Assembly: GCF_030145815.1 (NCBI RefSeq)
Contig: NZ_JAIXHL010000011.1
Location: 1 to 62,561, forward strand
Direction: 5' to 3'
DNA: 62,561 nt
DNA from: Sphingomonas sp.
GTDB taxonomy: Bacteria; Pseudomonadota; Alphaproteobacteria; Sphingomonadales; Sphingomonadaceae
Each line of letters opens with the position of its first letter. Position 1 is the first letter of the stretch. The notes under the pieces are model-generated. The model was not told the origin of the DNA. It saw nothing but the letters and a program-made list of their open reading frames with translations, and made no database searches. The position numbers and the translations under genes are program-made. Positions 44,181-53,005 of this stretch are shown here, one piece after another.

Positions 44181-44903
44181 CTAGCCCCGCAGGCGCAGCT
44201 CGTCCTTGAGCTCGAAGGCCGCGCCGACCGCGCGAAAGTGCCAACTCGGCGCGCGTGCGGTGGCGAGCATCTCGGCCAGCGCGGTGCCGCCGTTTGGAAA
44301 CGGCTGCCGCAGGATCTGGATCACCGCATCGACATCGTCACCGGCACGATGCGCGCCGTGGAAGAAGGAGCATCGCGCCAGCAGCCACCCGAGCGACCGG
44401 CCGTCAAACCCCGCGGCACGCCAGTCGATATCCGAGCAGCTGCAGGCCCAAGCGAGGCCGGCGGCCGCGGGCAGGCGACGCTCGATGTGGGGTCGATCGA
44501 ACCGCGCGTTGTGCGCGCAGACGAAATCGGCCGACTTCAGCAGCCGGACGGCCGCCTCGTCGTCGATGACCTGACCGGCCACGTCGGCGTCGGTCAGTCC
44601 GGTCATTCGGACTATGTCGGCCGGCAGCACTCGACCAGGGTCCTCCAGCCAAGAGTAGCCGCGGTCGATCTTGACGATCACACCATTCGGGTCTGCGCGA
44701 AAGCGACGGAGGGCCAGCTCGATGATCACGTCCTGATCGGCGATGCCCGTCGTCTCGACGTCGACCGCCACGCCGATCACCGTGTCGACGCGTCCGCCTT
44801 CGCCCGTCTCACCCTCGCGCACGTCAAGGCGGCGGAGCAGCCGCAGATCATCGTCGCCGTTGACTGCGTGCAGCACGTCCGGCGGGAGAATCCCGTCGCT
44901 CAT
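44181..44903 (-). CDS. DEDDh 3'-5' exonuclease, cassette copy A (truncated)
   Basis: 240 residues from the ATG at 44903 (MSDGILPPDV; an ATG at 44927 is also open). DnaQ-like motifs: ExoI AVDVETTG, ExoII CAHNARFDRP, ExoIII HRAGDDVDAV, so the four acids and the His of a DEDDh nuclease are present. It is similar throughout to the copy at 48317-49210 but ends about 60 residues earlier because of an in-frame TAG (see 43995-44180). The catalytic core is complete, so the truncated product could still be active. It follows the MbcA-like gene by 74 bases. Confidence 0.82.
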   Translation of the reverse strand: MSDGILPPDVLHAVNGDDDLRLLRRLDVREGETGEGGRVDTVIGVAVDVETTGIADQDVIIELALRRFRADPNGVIVKIDRGYSWLEDPGRVLPADIVRMTGLTDADVAGQVIDDEAAVRLLKSADFVCAHNARFDRPHIERRLPAAAGLAWACSCSDIDWRAAGFDGRSLGWLLARCSFFHGAHRAGDDVDAVIQILRQPFPNGGTALAEMLATARAPSWHFRAVGAAFELKDELRLRG

Positions 44904-44977
44904 GATAACCTCCGATGCAATTGGCACGGTGCGGCCGGGCCGACCGGGAAGCCGACTGATAGCCCGGCGAGGTCGAC

Positions 44978-45715
44978 TCAGCCGAGGAACCGCTGCTCGA
45001 CGTTGAGGTCGAGGCCCGCAGCCAGCGGCGAGACCGGATCGTCGGCGACGAGCGCGAGGGTGTTGGCAATGGCCGGCGCGACGAGCGCCTCGACCATCGG
45101 ATCGCTGGCGTCAAACCCCTCGACGATGATCGCGTCCGCCGCCGCGTCACCCATGCGGCAGAACAGGCGGTCGGCGACCTCCGCGTCATCGACCGCAAGC
45201 GAGGCATGGAATGCGTGCAAGGTCTCGAAGCCGTCGCGCGAGACGACGGTCGCGGTGAACAGCCGCGGCGGCGGCGCGGGCAGCGAGGTGGGGATTACAG
45301 CCCTGCCGCCGCCGCTGCGATGGGGACGATCCGGCGGGGCGGCGGCGAGCGTGGACGCGTCGCCTTCGAGGAGGTCGTCGACCTCCTCGGCACCCATGTC
45401 GAGGTCGAGCCCGAGCCCGTGCACCAGCACACCGCGCAGGAAGGGCCCGCGCCTCCGGCAGGCGTCGATCGGCGCCTCGCCGCCGAACATAGTGCGCGGC
45501 GCAAGCATCCACGCCATGGGGTCAACCCCGGTGCCGTCGCGCTGGAAGCGGGCACCCGCTTCTGCGGCGACAGTCGCGACGCGGCACATCCCGCGCCGGG
45601 TCGCGAGGAACGCCTCGTCGCCGGGCAAGTCGTAGTCGATAGGGTCGATGGTCGCGATCGGACGATCGCGCCCGGGGCCCCGCGCCGCGGAGCCAAACTG
45701 GATGGTGGCGGTCAT
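44978..45715 (-). CDS. MbcA/Xre-patch protein, cassette copy A
   Basis: 245 residues from the ATG at 45715 (MTATIQFGSAARG), chosen because a ccggag ribosome site lies 6 bases upstream, as in copy B; an ATG at 45721 is in frame. The central segment GARFQRDGTGVDPMAWMLAPRTMFGGEAPIDACRRRG with LVHGLGLDLD resembles the toxin-binding patch of MbcA/ParS/Xre (DUF2384) antitoxins. The C-terminal part (VEGFDASDPMVEALVAPAIANTLALVADDPVSPLAAGL) is shared with copy B but otherwise unknown to me. Function not established; it lies between an ArsR-type regulator and an exonuclease. Confidence 0.7.
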   Translation of the reverse strand: MTATIQFGSAARGPGRDRPIATIDPIDYDLPGDEAFLATRRGMCRVATVAAEAGARFQRDGTGVDPMAWMLAPRTMFGGEAPIDACRRRGPFLRGVLVHGLGLDLDMGAEEVDDLLEGDASTLAAAPPDRPHRSGGGRAVIPTSLPAPPPRLFTATVVSRDGFETLHAFHASLAVDDAEVADRLFCRMGDAAADAIIVEGFDASDPMVEALVAPAIANTLALVADDPVSPLAAGLDLNVEQRFLG

Positions 45716-45810
45716 GGCCATCTCCGGTCGCCGTGTAGAAGTCGTGTCCGGGGCGCTCGACGACCTGAGCGGGCCAGACGCGCGCAGGATGGAAGCAGCA
45801 CGCCAGCCTT

Positions 45811-45834
45811 ATATATCGATGAATCCAGATATAT
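45811..45834. promoter_or_regulatory. Palindromic operator, cassette A
   Basis: Perfect dyad ATATATC (45811-45817) / GATATAT (45828-45834) with a 10-nt spacer, in an AT-rich patch of the gap between the divergent MbcA-like and ArsR-type genes. Copy B has a different dyad with the same spacer at the same place, so it is a likely binding site of the adjacent regulator. Confidence 0.6.
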
Positions 45835-45910
45835 CAAGACATCACATTTATCCGGAGTTGGGTCACGCCCGTCCTTGCGGATCGCGATTGCTCGGGTTAC
45901 ATCCGGATAC

Positions 45911-46198
45911 ATGGAGATGACCGAGGCGATAATGACAATGAGCGCGCTGGCACAGCCCACCAGATTGCGGGTGACGATGACGCTCGCGAGCGAGTTCCCC
46001 AAGGGCCTGCCGGTAGGCGAACTCGCGGCAAGGGTCGACACGCCCCAAAACACCATGTCCGGTCACCTCGCGATACTGTCTCGCGCCGGCCTCGTCGCGA
46101 CGCGACGAATCGGGCGGATCGTCGAGTATCGCGCCGAACCTGGGAGCCTCCGCTCCCTGGCCGAGTTCCTGCTCGCCAACGCTCCTGAGGAGAGCTGA
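45911..46198 (+). CDS. ArsR-type winged-helix regulator, cassette copy A
   Basis: 95 residues from the ATG at 45911 (MEMTEAIMTMSALAQPTRL). It has the ArsR fold order: MSALAQPTRLRVTMTLA, LPVGELAARVDTPQNTMSGHLAILSRAGLVATRR as the HTH and recognition helix, then the wing GRIVEYRAEPG. No metal-binding Cys pair is present, so it is probably not a classical metal sensor. Divergent from the MbcA-like gene, with a dyad between. Homologous to the regulator at 50102. Confidence 0.85.
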   Translation: MEMTEAIMTMSALAQPTRLRVTMTLASEFPKGLPVGELAARVDTPQNTMSGHLAILSRAGLVATRRIGRIVEYRAEPGSLRSLAEFLLANAPEES

Positions 46199-46299
46199 TC
46201 CCGTCCAGAACCGGTGAGCCTCGACGGTGCTGCTCCGGACGTCACCGGCTGCGCGCGACGCAGCGGGGTGTCCGCACAACGGTTCTGCCATTGCGCCAT

Positions 46300-46640
46300 G
46301 CCTCATCGAGCGCGAAGCGGGCGCCCGTCTCGTGCGGGAGAACAGTTCGGCCCTGTGCTCCCGTGCTCGCCTACGACCACCTCGACGACGCCATAGTGCG
46401 CGCAAACGACAGCCCCGACGGCCTGGGCGGCACCGTCTGGACCTCGGACGTCGAGCGCGGGATCGCCGTCGCGTCGCGGATCGAGAGCGGCACGGTGTGG
46501 GTGAACAAGCATCTCGACCTCCCGTTCAACGTGCCCTTCGGAAGCGCGAAGCAGTCCGGCATCGGGCGTCAGCAGCGCATCGAGGCGATGGAGCTTCACG
46601 CAGGTAAGGGTCGTCAAGGCCGCGCTGGCATGAGGCATCC
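46300..46640 (+). pseudogene. Aldehyde dehydrogenase fragment
   Basis: Only the C-terminal part is left. EQFGPVLP (about 46346-46370) and LAYDHLDDAIVRANDSPDGLGG, TVWTSDVERGIAVASRIESG and TVWVNKHLDLPFNVPFGSAKQSGIG (up to about 46580) match the end of NAD(P)-dependent aldehyde dehydrogenases. The first piece is in another frame from the rest, so at least one base was lost near 46365. No catalytic Cys region remains. Confidence 0.85.
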
Positions 46641-46741
46641 GCCCGGCGAGAGGCGCCATCGTCCCCCGAATCCAAAGCCCTGACCTTCAACCTAGTTTAA
46701 GCCTCTCAGGTTGGACGAGCGGGAATTCAAGGAGAACGAGA

Positions 46742-47360
46742 ATGCCTTTCGTGACCCAGTGACGGAAACGAGATCTTCTACAAGGACTGCGGTCCGAAGG
46801 ACGCTCAACCGATCCACTTCCACCATGGCTGGCCGCTCAGCGCAGATGACTGGGACGCGCAGATGCTGTTCTTCCTCGGCCAGGGCTTCCGCGTCGTCGC
46901 CCATGACCGGCGCGGCCATGGCCGGTCGAGCCAGGTGAGCGATGGCACGACATGGACCACTACGCGTCCGACGCTTCCGCCGTCGTCGAGGAGCTGGACC
47001 TGCGCAACGTGATCCACGTCGGGCATTCGACCGGCAGTGGGGAGGTGGCGCGCTACGTCGCGAACCATGGCCAGTCCCAGGGATGCGTCGCCGCAGCCGT
47101 GCTCATCAGTTCGGTGCCGCCGCTGCTGGTGAAGACGGACGCCCACCCCGACGGCGTCCCGATTGAGACCCTCGGCGGCTTCCGCGAGAAACTCACAGCC
47201 AACCGCAGCCAATTCTACCTCGATGTCCCCTCGGGGCCGTTCGGCATCAGGGCCTTCTCTGAGACGGACCAGACGGAGGACCTGCTGGCGATCGCGGTGC
47301 CACGCTCATCCTCCAGGGAGACGGCGACCAGGTCGTTCCCTACAAGGTCGCCGCGCTGAA
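46742..47360 (+). pseudogene. Non-heme chloroperoxidase (alpha/beta hydrolase), decayed
   Basis: Starts MPFVTQ and is then stopped by a TGA; in the next frame it continues as [40 protein letters not shown] and [12 protein letters not shown], then shifts again near 46943 to [20 protein letters not shown] and [19 protein letters not shown], where GHSTG holds the nucleophile Ser. The end is also shifted or cut after LLAIAVP. At least three lesions make it a pseudogene of the arylesterase/chloroperoxidase family. Confidence 0.88.
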
Positions 47361-47506
47361 GCAGCACGAGCTAATCCGGGGCGAAGCACGTTGAGGCAAC
47401 GAATCTCTAGTTAAGAGCGGAATCCAGCCGCTCGTTAGCGACCTGGCAAGATCAGCGCATCCATTGATGATGGTCGAAGCGAGGTGCAATCACTGGAGAT
47501 GTGAAA

Positions 47507-48097
47507 ATGAATCGTGAGTTTGAGATTTTCGGGAAACTTGAAGCTGCCTGGGCAAAGGTCCTGAACCTTGCCGAGAAGGATGGGGTGCGTGAGTATTTCT
47601 CGGATGGATGCGCATTCACCATCTCCGAAATACGACGACTCAACGGCGGGGCGGCGAGCTTCGTTGCAACCTGCACCGTCTGCACCCGGGGCGGACTGCG
47701 TATCCCCGTTTATGGGGAGTTCGTCGAGAGCGGGGATCGATCGGATCTGGACCCACACGCGTTCGCCCTGACCATCTACGCAGCCGCCAGACAGCTGATC
47801 AACGACAGCCTCGTTCATGAAAAGAAGAAGGCGGAGCTCAAGTCGATGATCGAAACGAAGCTGGCAGGAGCGCGTCTCGAAGGCATCCAACTAGATCTGG
47901 TTTCTATTACCGAACTGCCTGTCCTGGCTTCACACCCCAACCGCGACGGAGAGATCTACTTCGATATCGCCATTTCGGAGGGTGGCGACGACGGCGCGAT
48001 CGACACGTTTCACCATGATGCGGCAGATGCCGAGGAGTTCGGCCTATATGTAGATAGCAAAATCATCGCTCCCTTGAAGCGGGCCCTTGCTGCCTGA
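47507..48097 (+). CDS. Hypothetical protein, unknown family
   Basis: 196 residues from the ATG at 47507 (MNREFEIFGKLEAAW); an ATG at 47501 is two codons earlier. Codon use is less GC-rich than its neighbours, suggesting recent acquisition. The protein has no signal peptide. It contains an alpha/beta-looking first half (GCAFTISEIRRLNGG, CTRGGLRIPVYGEFVE), a helical middle (LIYAAARQLINDSLVHEKKKAEL-like), and an acidic second half (FDIAISEGGDDGAIDTFHHD). I cannot assign a function. It converges on exonuclease copy B across the TGAGGG repeat. Confidence 0.65.
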   Translation: MNREFEIFGKLEAAWAKVLNLAEKDGVREYFSDGCAFTISEIRRLNGGAASFVATCTVCTRGGLRIPVYGEFVESGDRSDLDPHAFALTIYAAARQLINDSLVHEKKKAELKSMIETKLAGARLEGIQLDLVSITELPVLASHPNRDGEIYFDIAISEGGDDGAIDTFHHDAADAEEFGLYVDSKIIAPLKRALAA

Positions 48098-48216
48098 GTT
48101 GGCTAGAATAGCTTCTGGGCAGCTCGATGCGCCGCGTGCACCGGTTGCCCAGTGGGTCAGGGAGGACCGGAGGATAGTAGAAGACTGACAGCCATTTCGT
48201 GTGACAGTTTGCTGGC

Positions 48217-48290
<74 letters not shown>

Positions 48291-48316
48291 ACCACGGGGA
48301 AGCGCCCCCGACCGCT

Positions 48317-49210
48317 TCATGCACCGTATCTACTTGACCAAGTGACCTCCCGCACGCGGGGCGCTGCCAAGCCACCGTAAATCTCAAGGCCAACCCACTC
48401 GAGTTCCGCGTCGAGGACGTCGTCTGTCACCTCGCGTGACCAAAGCTTGGCCTCGGGATCCCAGCGATAGCCGCGCCCGCGCAACAGGTCCTTCGCCGAA
48501 AAAGGGGCGCCGACAGCCTCGATCGCCCACGTGGCCTGAGACGCTCGCCTCACCGCCGATCGTAGCACCGTTCCGCCTTGATCGAGCGGATGATCGAGGA
48601 GGTGAAGGAGCGCCGTGACGTCCGACTGCGCACGATGTGCTTCGAAGAACCATCCCATTTGAGAGAGCAGGTGCGAGAGCACGCGGCCCTCAAACCCAAG
48701 TCCTCGCCAGTCGACGTCGTTGAGCGTGCACACCCAAGGCTTTCCGACAATGTCGGGCAGACGCTGCTCGAGAAACTTGCGGTCGAAGGCCGCATTGTGC
48801 GCCACGACAAAGTCAGCGTCCCGAATCAGCGAGGTAGCAACCGGATCGAAGATCCGCTTGCCCGCGACATCCGCATCGGTGATGCCGGTCAGCCGCGTCA
48901 CGCCTTCATCGATCGGCTCGCCAGGGTCCTCGAACCAAGATTGGGGTTTCCCTGTCACGATGATGCGCCCGAGATCGTCCGCCCAGAAGCGCTGCATCGC
49001 GAGCTCGATGATCTTGTGACGCTCAGGATGCAGACCGGTCGTCTCGACGTCGATCGCGCAACCCGAGAAGGCGAAGCCGCTCGCTCCGCCGCGCCGGTTG
49101 CGGTCCATCGGCGCCATTCGCTCGAGCACACGATAACCATCGTGGCGCGCGAGCGCCCGTGCAAGCACCGAAGCTCGCACGGGCACCCCGATCACGGCAT
49201 CGGCACTCAT
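48317..49210 (-). CDS. DEDDh 3'-5' exonuclease, cassette copy B (intact)
   Basis: 297 residues. Motifs: ExoI AIDVETTG (about 51-58), ExoII VVAHNAAFDRKF, ExoIII EAHRAQSDVTALL, giving a DEDDh nuclease of the DnaQ/RNase T type. The C-terminal domain (GRGYRWDPEAKLWSREV ... VTWSSRYGA, about 245-297) is intact here and is cut off by TAG codons in copy A. It may act on DNA or RNA 3' ends in the cytoplasm; the substrate is not deducible. Its start overlaps the MbcA-like stop (ATGA), so the two are co-translated. Confidence 0.88.
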   Translation of the reverse strand: MSADAVIGVPVRASVLARALARHDGYRVLERMAPMDRNRRGGASGFAFSGCAIDVETTGLHPERHKIIELAMQRFWADDLGRIIVTGKPQSWFEDPGEPIDEGVTRLTGITDADVAGKRIFDPVATSLIRDADFVVAHNAAFDRKFLEQRLPDIVGKPWVCTLNDVDWRGLGFEGRVLSHLLSQMGWFFEAHRAQSDVTALLHLLDHPLDQGGTVLRSAVRRASQATWAIEAVGAPFSAKDLLRGRGYRWDPEAKLWSREVTDDVLDAELEWVGLEIYGGLAAPRVREVTWSSRYGA

Positions 49211-49920
49211 GCCGCGAGTCGCTGCTCGATAATGACCTCCAGCCCGTCTGCGAGCGGGCTGCCGGGGTCTGATGCAATCTGCTCAAGCATCTGCGCCATC
49301 CTCGGGGAGACGAGGGCATTCACCAACGGGAGCGCGGCATCGAAGCCTTCAATCAGATTCAGGCTGTGCACATCGTCGAAGGCCATGCGAGCAGCGAGCT
49401 GTCGGGACGCCGCGTGCTCGCTTTGCGCCATGACGGCGCTGAACCCGTGCTTGGTCCCCGAATTTGTGCGCTCGACATAGGTAGCGGTATAGAGTTGGCG
49501 GTGCGAAAGATCGGCGCCTTCGTCCGAGACGGCCCACGGAACGACAACGTCGTCATCTGAAACGTCGTCCGCCGCCAGAGCATCCAGATCCTCAGGGGCC
49601 GCGTCGAGCCCCAGCGACAGCCCGTGCAAGAGGATGGCACGCGTGCAATCCTCTAGGTCGAGGCAGGCAGTAATCGCCGGCCGGCCGTCGAACATCCGGC
49701 GAGGCGCAAGCATCCATGCCATGGGATCGTGCTTTACTCCGTCCCGCTGGAAACGCGCGCCGACCTCGCTTGCGACAAGGGCGAGGCGAACGAGGCTGCG
49801 CTCGGAAACCAGGTAGGTGGCATCGCTCTCGACGTCCTCATCGAGCGGATCGCAAACGATTGCTGGCGCCACCGAAACGGTGATGCGGCTCTTCAAATTG
49901 GCCGTGGCAGTCTGGAACAT
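49207..49920 (-). CDS. MbcA/Xre-patch protein, cassette copy B
   Basis: 237 residues from the ATG at 49920 (MFQTATANLKSRIT), with ccggag 7 bases upstream; codons further upstream are unlikely. It shares with copy A the central GARFQRDGVKHDPMAWMLAP and RRMFDGRPAITACLDLED segments, AILLHGLSLGLD, and a C-terminal IEGFDAALPLVNALVSPRMA-type block ending DPGSPLADGLEVIIEQRL. The middle patch resembles DUF2384 (MbcA/ParS/Xre). Copies differ most in the N-terminus and in the acidic linker (ADDVSDDDVVV). Co-translated with the exonuclease. Confidence 0.7.
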   Translation of the reverse strand: MFQTATANLKSRITVSVAPAIVCDPLDEDVESDATYLVSERSLVRLALVASEVGARFQRDGVKHDPMAWMLAPRRMFDGRPAITACLDLEDCTRAILLHGLSLGLDAAPEDLDALAADDVSDDDVVVPWAVSDEGADLSHRQLYTATYVERTNSGTKHGFSAVMAQSEHAASRQLAARMAFDDVHSLNLIEGFDAALPLVNALVSPRMAQMLEQIASDPGSPLADGLEVIIEQRLAA

Positions 49921-50010
49921 TTTCGTTCTCCGGTCGCCCAACCCTTTTCGAAGCTCCGCAGCGTGGCGACGTCCACCGCGGCAACCAACCATATGGTATG
50001 TCTCCTATAA

Positions 50011-50040
50011 CACTACAATAGTTCTTGTAGTATTGTAGTG
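50011..50040. promoter_or_regulatory. Palindromic operator, cassette B
   Basis: Perfect 10-bp arms CACTACAATA (50011-50020) / TATTGTAGTG (50031-50040) with a 10-nt spacer, gttcttgtag. A nested dyad CTACAA/TTGTAG shares the left arm. It lies between the divergent MbcA-like gene and the ArsR-type gene. Typical of an ArsR-family operator, probably autoregulatory. Confidence 0.75.
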
Positions 50041-50101
50041 AATGGTTACGGTTCTGGTTGTGATTGGTCCGCGTGACCCTTAGATTCAGGAGGTGGACGA
50101 C

Positions 50102-50377
50102 ATGAACGCGATTGCAGCCATGAGCGCTTTGGCTCAGCCGACCAGGCTTGCCGTGTTCAGGCTCCTGGCGGAGGCGGGCGATGCCGGCCTGTCCTCGGGC
50201 GAGATCGCACGGAAGCTAGGTCTCCCCATTAACAATCTCACGTCACACTTGGCGATCTTGAGCCGAGCGAGCCTCATAGAATCGGTGAAGACCGGCCGCG
50301 TCGTCACGTCGCGCGCGAGACGACAGGCGATCGACGAACTCGTGCGGTTCCTGAAAAACGATTGCCGCCTCTCCTAG
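50102..50377 (+). CDS. ArsR-type winged-helix regulator, cassette copy B
   Basis: 91 residues from the ATG at 50102, preceded by a strong AGGAGG site at 50088-50093 (a GTG at 50093 is open but overlaps that site). MSALAQPTRLAVFRLLAEAG, LSSGEIARKLGLPINNLTSH, LAILSRASLIESVKTGRVV and the wing match the ArsR fold and align with copy A. No metal-ligand Cys or His pattern of ArsR/SmtB is seen. Probably represses the divergent operon through the dyad at 50011-50040. Confidence 0.87.
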   Translation: MNAIAAMSALAQPTRLAVFRLLAEAGDAGLSSGEIARKLGLPINNLTSHLAILSRASLIESVKTGRVVTSRARRQAIDELVRFLKNDCRLS

Positions 50378-50696
50378 CTTTTCGAATGCCGGATCTAGAT
50401 CAAGCGCAGTCGTAACGTGAGGCGCCCGCGGCCTTAAAGGCCGATCAATCGGACGTTTGTCGAGGATCTCGTCGGCCATACAAATTGCCGGCAGGCGAGA
50501 CCTTGCGGTTCCTAGGATCCATATCGGCCTTTCAGCCGGGCGTGAGTGAGGTGAGAAATCGGTGCTTGCATCCCGCGTGGCGACACTTGGGCAGCGACGT
50601 ATCGAGCGAGCGATCGACCACGCCGCGCCGTAGTCGCGGGTCACCAGGCTCGGCGATGCCAGCACCATAGAGCAGAGCGGAAACTAGCTTAGCCAA
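50378..50696. other. Intergenic region with small dyads
   Basis: About 320 bases without a credible gene. It holds the overlapping small dyads cggccttaaaggccg (50429-50443) and ccgatcaatcgg near 50441-50452. It separates regulator B from the 3' end of the kinase gene. No transposon end repeat was found here. Confidence 0.4.
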
Positions 50697-52229
50697 TCAC
50701 CTTAGATAGTGATCGGGCACTGGCATCTGGCTTGGGCGGTTGAGCTCACCCGTCACAGCCTTCGTGAACAAGGTCAACCAACGATGCTGGAAGGTGTCCT
50801 CGTCCTCGCCGTCGATAGCTAGCGGCCCGTATGCGGTGCTAGCGACCCCCATGGTATTCGAGAACGCCACCTGAAAATCTCGGTCATTGGGCTGAAGGGC
50901 ATAAGGCTCATCCTGACCATCACGGCTTCTTGCAAAGCTCCAGAACGCAGTCTCCCGCCATCGGTAGTTTGGATCCTCTTGGGACCTTCCGTAGAATAGC
51001 GTGGCGCTCCATTTGTAATCCCGGTCATCGGGCGTCGCCCGTCCGACATACATGATCGGGACGTCTTCGGGCGTTCGTGCTGGGCGGACAATAGCAGCGC
51101 GGGTGACAGAAAGAATCGCACTCGCGGCAATTTCCCACGCTGGTGCCTGACCATATGCATCTCGCTGCGCAGGGCGGTTCACGGCGGTGGCGTAACCGAA
51201 AACAAGTGTTCCTCGACCGAGCCGAATGGAGTCTTTGGCGACGCGGGCCTCTTCGGAGGCTTCCGTGATCTCATCGAACAAGCGTTTGATGATTGCGTCG
51301 AGTTCTGAAGTCGCCTCCCGGACCAGCTGCTGCCGTTGGCGCTCCACCGTCGCGGCGGCTTGCGCTGCTGCTTCGGCTGCTGCTGCCTCTCTGGAAACTT
51401 GTCCGGCGGCCGCCATTAGCCCGGTGTGATCGGGCCGTGTGCGTGCCGCCTCAACGCTCCCGATCACTTCGATGCAACGCTCGATCGTCGGACGGGCCGC
51501 TGGTGTTTTTCTCAGCATCTGCCCGACGAATGCTGATAGGCGAGTGTCCACGCTAAGTGCGGGAGGCGGTTGATGCAGGTGCGCTTCACGGATCTCATCC
51601 CTTGAACCAGTGAAGGGCGGCGAGCCAGTCAGCATCGTGTGAAACATGCAGCCCAGCGCATAGACATCCGTCATGCGCGAAGGCGCTTCGCTATTCCATT
51701 GTTCCGGCGCGCCATATGCAGGGGTCAGGCTACCGCGAAGAGTGCGCAGCGACGTGCTGTCTTCGACGAACTTGGCAATGCCGAAATCAGCCAAACGCCA
51801 CGTGCCCTCGAAATAAAGGACGTTTCCAGGCTTCAGGTCGCGGTGGACAATATCGCCGACTTCGCGAAGACCCGCCAGCACATCCAAGGCGACTGTCCGA
51901 GCCTCGGCCAAAGTCAGAACACCCTTGGCGGCAATCTCATCCTGAAGGCTGCGGTCGCAGATCGGCATGACGAGGAAGTAGCTGTCCGATCCAGCATCCT
52001 GCCCATAGTCGAGCACAGGGACGACGTGGCTCAAGCTTCGACCGGAAAGCGCCTGGCCAATGTTCATTTCTCGGTGAGCGGCGGCACTGGCCGTTAGCTT
52101 CAGGCGTTTGACGGCCACTAGGCCTGCTGCACCTTTGCCTCGGAAAACTTCACCGAACCCTCCCGCCGGTCCGAGCGGCGCTGTTTCGTCGTAAGTCCAT
52201 TCCGCATCGTTGAGTCGAATCGTCGGCAT
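50697..52229 (-). CDS. Hanks-type serine/threonine protein kinase
   Basis: 510 residues from the ATG at 52229 (MPTIRLNDAEWTYD). The kinase domain (about 12-265) is complete: glycine loop GPAGGFGEVFRG, VAVKRLK, HRDLKPGN with catalytic Asp, DFG in LADFGIAKF, APEQW, and DVYALGCMFHTMLTG. An Ala/Glu-rich helix (AAAAEAAAQAAATVERQRQQL) links it to a C-terminal ~200-residue domain (YATAVNRPAQRDAYGQAPAW, then DRDYKWSATLFYGRSQEDPN) of unknown type. No TM segment, so it is cytoplasmic. Last gene of an unknown four-gene operon; a stress or phage-defence role is possible but unproven. Confidence 0.9.
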   Translation of the reverse strand: MPTIRLNDAEWTYDETAPLGPAGGFGEVFRGKGAAGLVAVKRLKLTASAAAHREMNIGQALSGRSLSHVVPVLDYGQDAGSDSYFLVMPICDRSLQDEIAAKGVLTLAEARTVALDVLAGLREVGDIVHRDLKPGNVLYFEGTWRLADFGIAKFVEDSTSLRTLRGSLTPAYGAPEQWNSEAPSRMTDVYALGCMFHTMLTGSPPFTGSRDEIREAHLHQPPPALSVDTRLSAFVGQMLRKTPAARPTIERCIEVIGSVEAARTRPDHTGLMAAAGQVSREAAAAEAAAQAAATVERQRQQLVREATSELDAIIKRLFDEITEASEEARVAKDSIRLGRGTLVFGYATAVNRPAQRDAYGQAPAWEIAASAILSVTRAAIVRPARTPEDVPIMYVGRATPDDRDYKWSATLFYGRSQEDPNYRWRETAFWSFARSRDGQDEPYALQPNDRDFQVAFSNTMGVASTAYGPLAIDGEDEDTFQHRWLTLFTKAVTGELNRPSQMPVPDHYLR

Positions 52230-52344
52230 TGCCCCTCCAGGGCGCGCAGCGTATCCGAGGGGTTGAGATTTCCGCAACGCTGGATAGCCGGGAAATGACG
52301 AACCAGTTTTCCGTCAGTTCATCTGCGCACCTGCACTCCTGTTT

Positions 52345-52833
52345 TCAGCGATTTTCAGTGAAGCTCGAGTGCCGATAAGTGAAAAGGACATGAGGGTCTT
52401 CGCCCGGTCCATTCAGTTCGATGCGCCAATGCCTGAAACCAGCGAACTGGCTGTAATCGACCTCGACCATGGTGCCATCGAGCAGCACGCCGCACTCTCC
52501 ATGATCAACAGTCGCCACGATGCCCATGCCGGCTGGCGTCCTGAACAGCGTGCCAGCTTCAGGCGAATGATCGAACCCGCTGACCACGCTAGCCAGATCA
52601 ACGACGAAGCGCGGGTTAGCCACCCGAAGGAACACACCACTGGCACGGCTGAGGTCGACTACCTCGAAACCAAGCCTCCCTTCCGCAATCAGCAGCGCGT
52701 TCCTGGGACCGCCACCACCGATCATAAGGTGAGCTGGGTATCGCGGGTTTATCGCAGCCTGGATGAGCAACGAACCGGCGAGGGCTGTCGATGGCGCGGC
52801 CAGTTCAAGGTCAGCAATGTCGATCATTGGCAT
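52345..52833 (-). CDS. Hypothetical protein of kinase operon
   Basis: 162 residues from the ATG at 52833 (MPMIDIADLELAAP), four bases after the stop of the 55-residue gene. Composition suggests a beta-rich soluble protein (LLIQAAINPRYPAHLMIGGG, FRTPAGMGIVATVDHGECGV, FRHWRIELNGPGEDPHVLF). No family recognised. A longer upstream frame exists but overlaps the small gene. The kinase gene follows after 115 bases. Confidence 0.65.
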   Translation of the reverse strand: MPMIDIADLELAAPSTALAGSLLIQAAINPRYPAHLMIGGGGPRNALLIAEGRLGFEVVDLSRASGVFLRVANPRFVVDLASVVSGFDHSPEAGTLFRTPAGMGIVATVDHGECGVLLDGTMVEVDYSQFAGFRHWRIELNGPGEDPHVLFTYRHSSFTENR

Positions 52834-52837
52834 CGTT

Positions 52838-53005
52838 TTAATTGTCCTCCCCAGCCCAAGGCAGATCTTCCCACAACGGCGAGATGCTGGTTGCCTTGTA
52901 GGCAGCTTCATCCTTCCATTCGCCGTTGTCGCCATCCGTGATCCAAGCCCGGTTCGCCCGGCCATTTTGTCCGCGCACGCGGAAACTGCCCCGCCAACTC
53001 GGCAT
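52838..53005 (-). CDS. Small hypothetical protein of kinase operon
   Basis: 55 residues. Starts at an ATG (53005-53003) that shares its first base with the stop of the gene before (TGATG) and ends 4 bases before the next. Sequence begins MPSWRGSFRVRGQNG and ends PLWEDLPWAGEDN; Trp-rich. No family recognised. The perfect nesting with its neighbours is the main evidence that it is real. Confidence 0.6.
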   Translation of the reverse strand: MPSWRGSFRVRGQNGRANRAWITDGDNGEWKDEAAYKATSISPLWEDLPWAGEDN

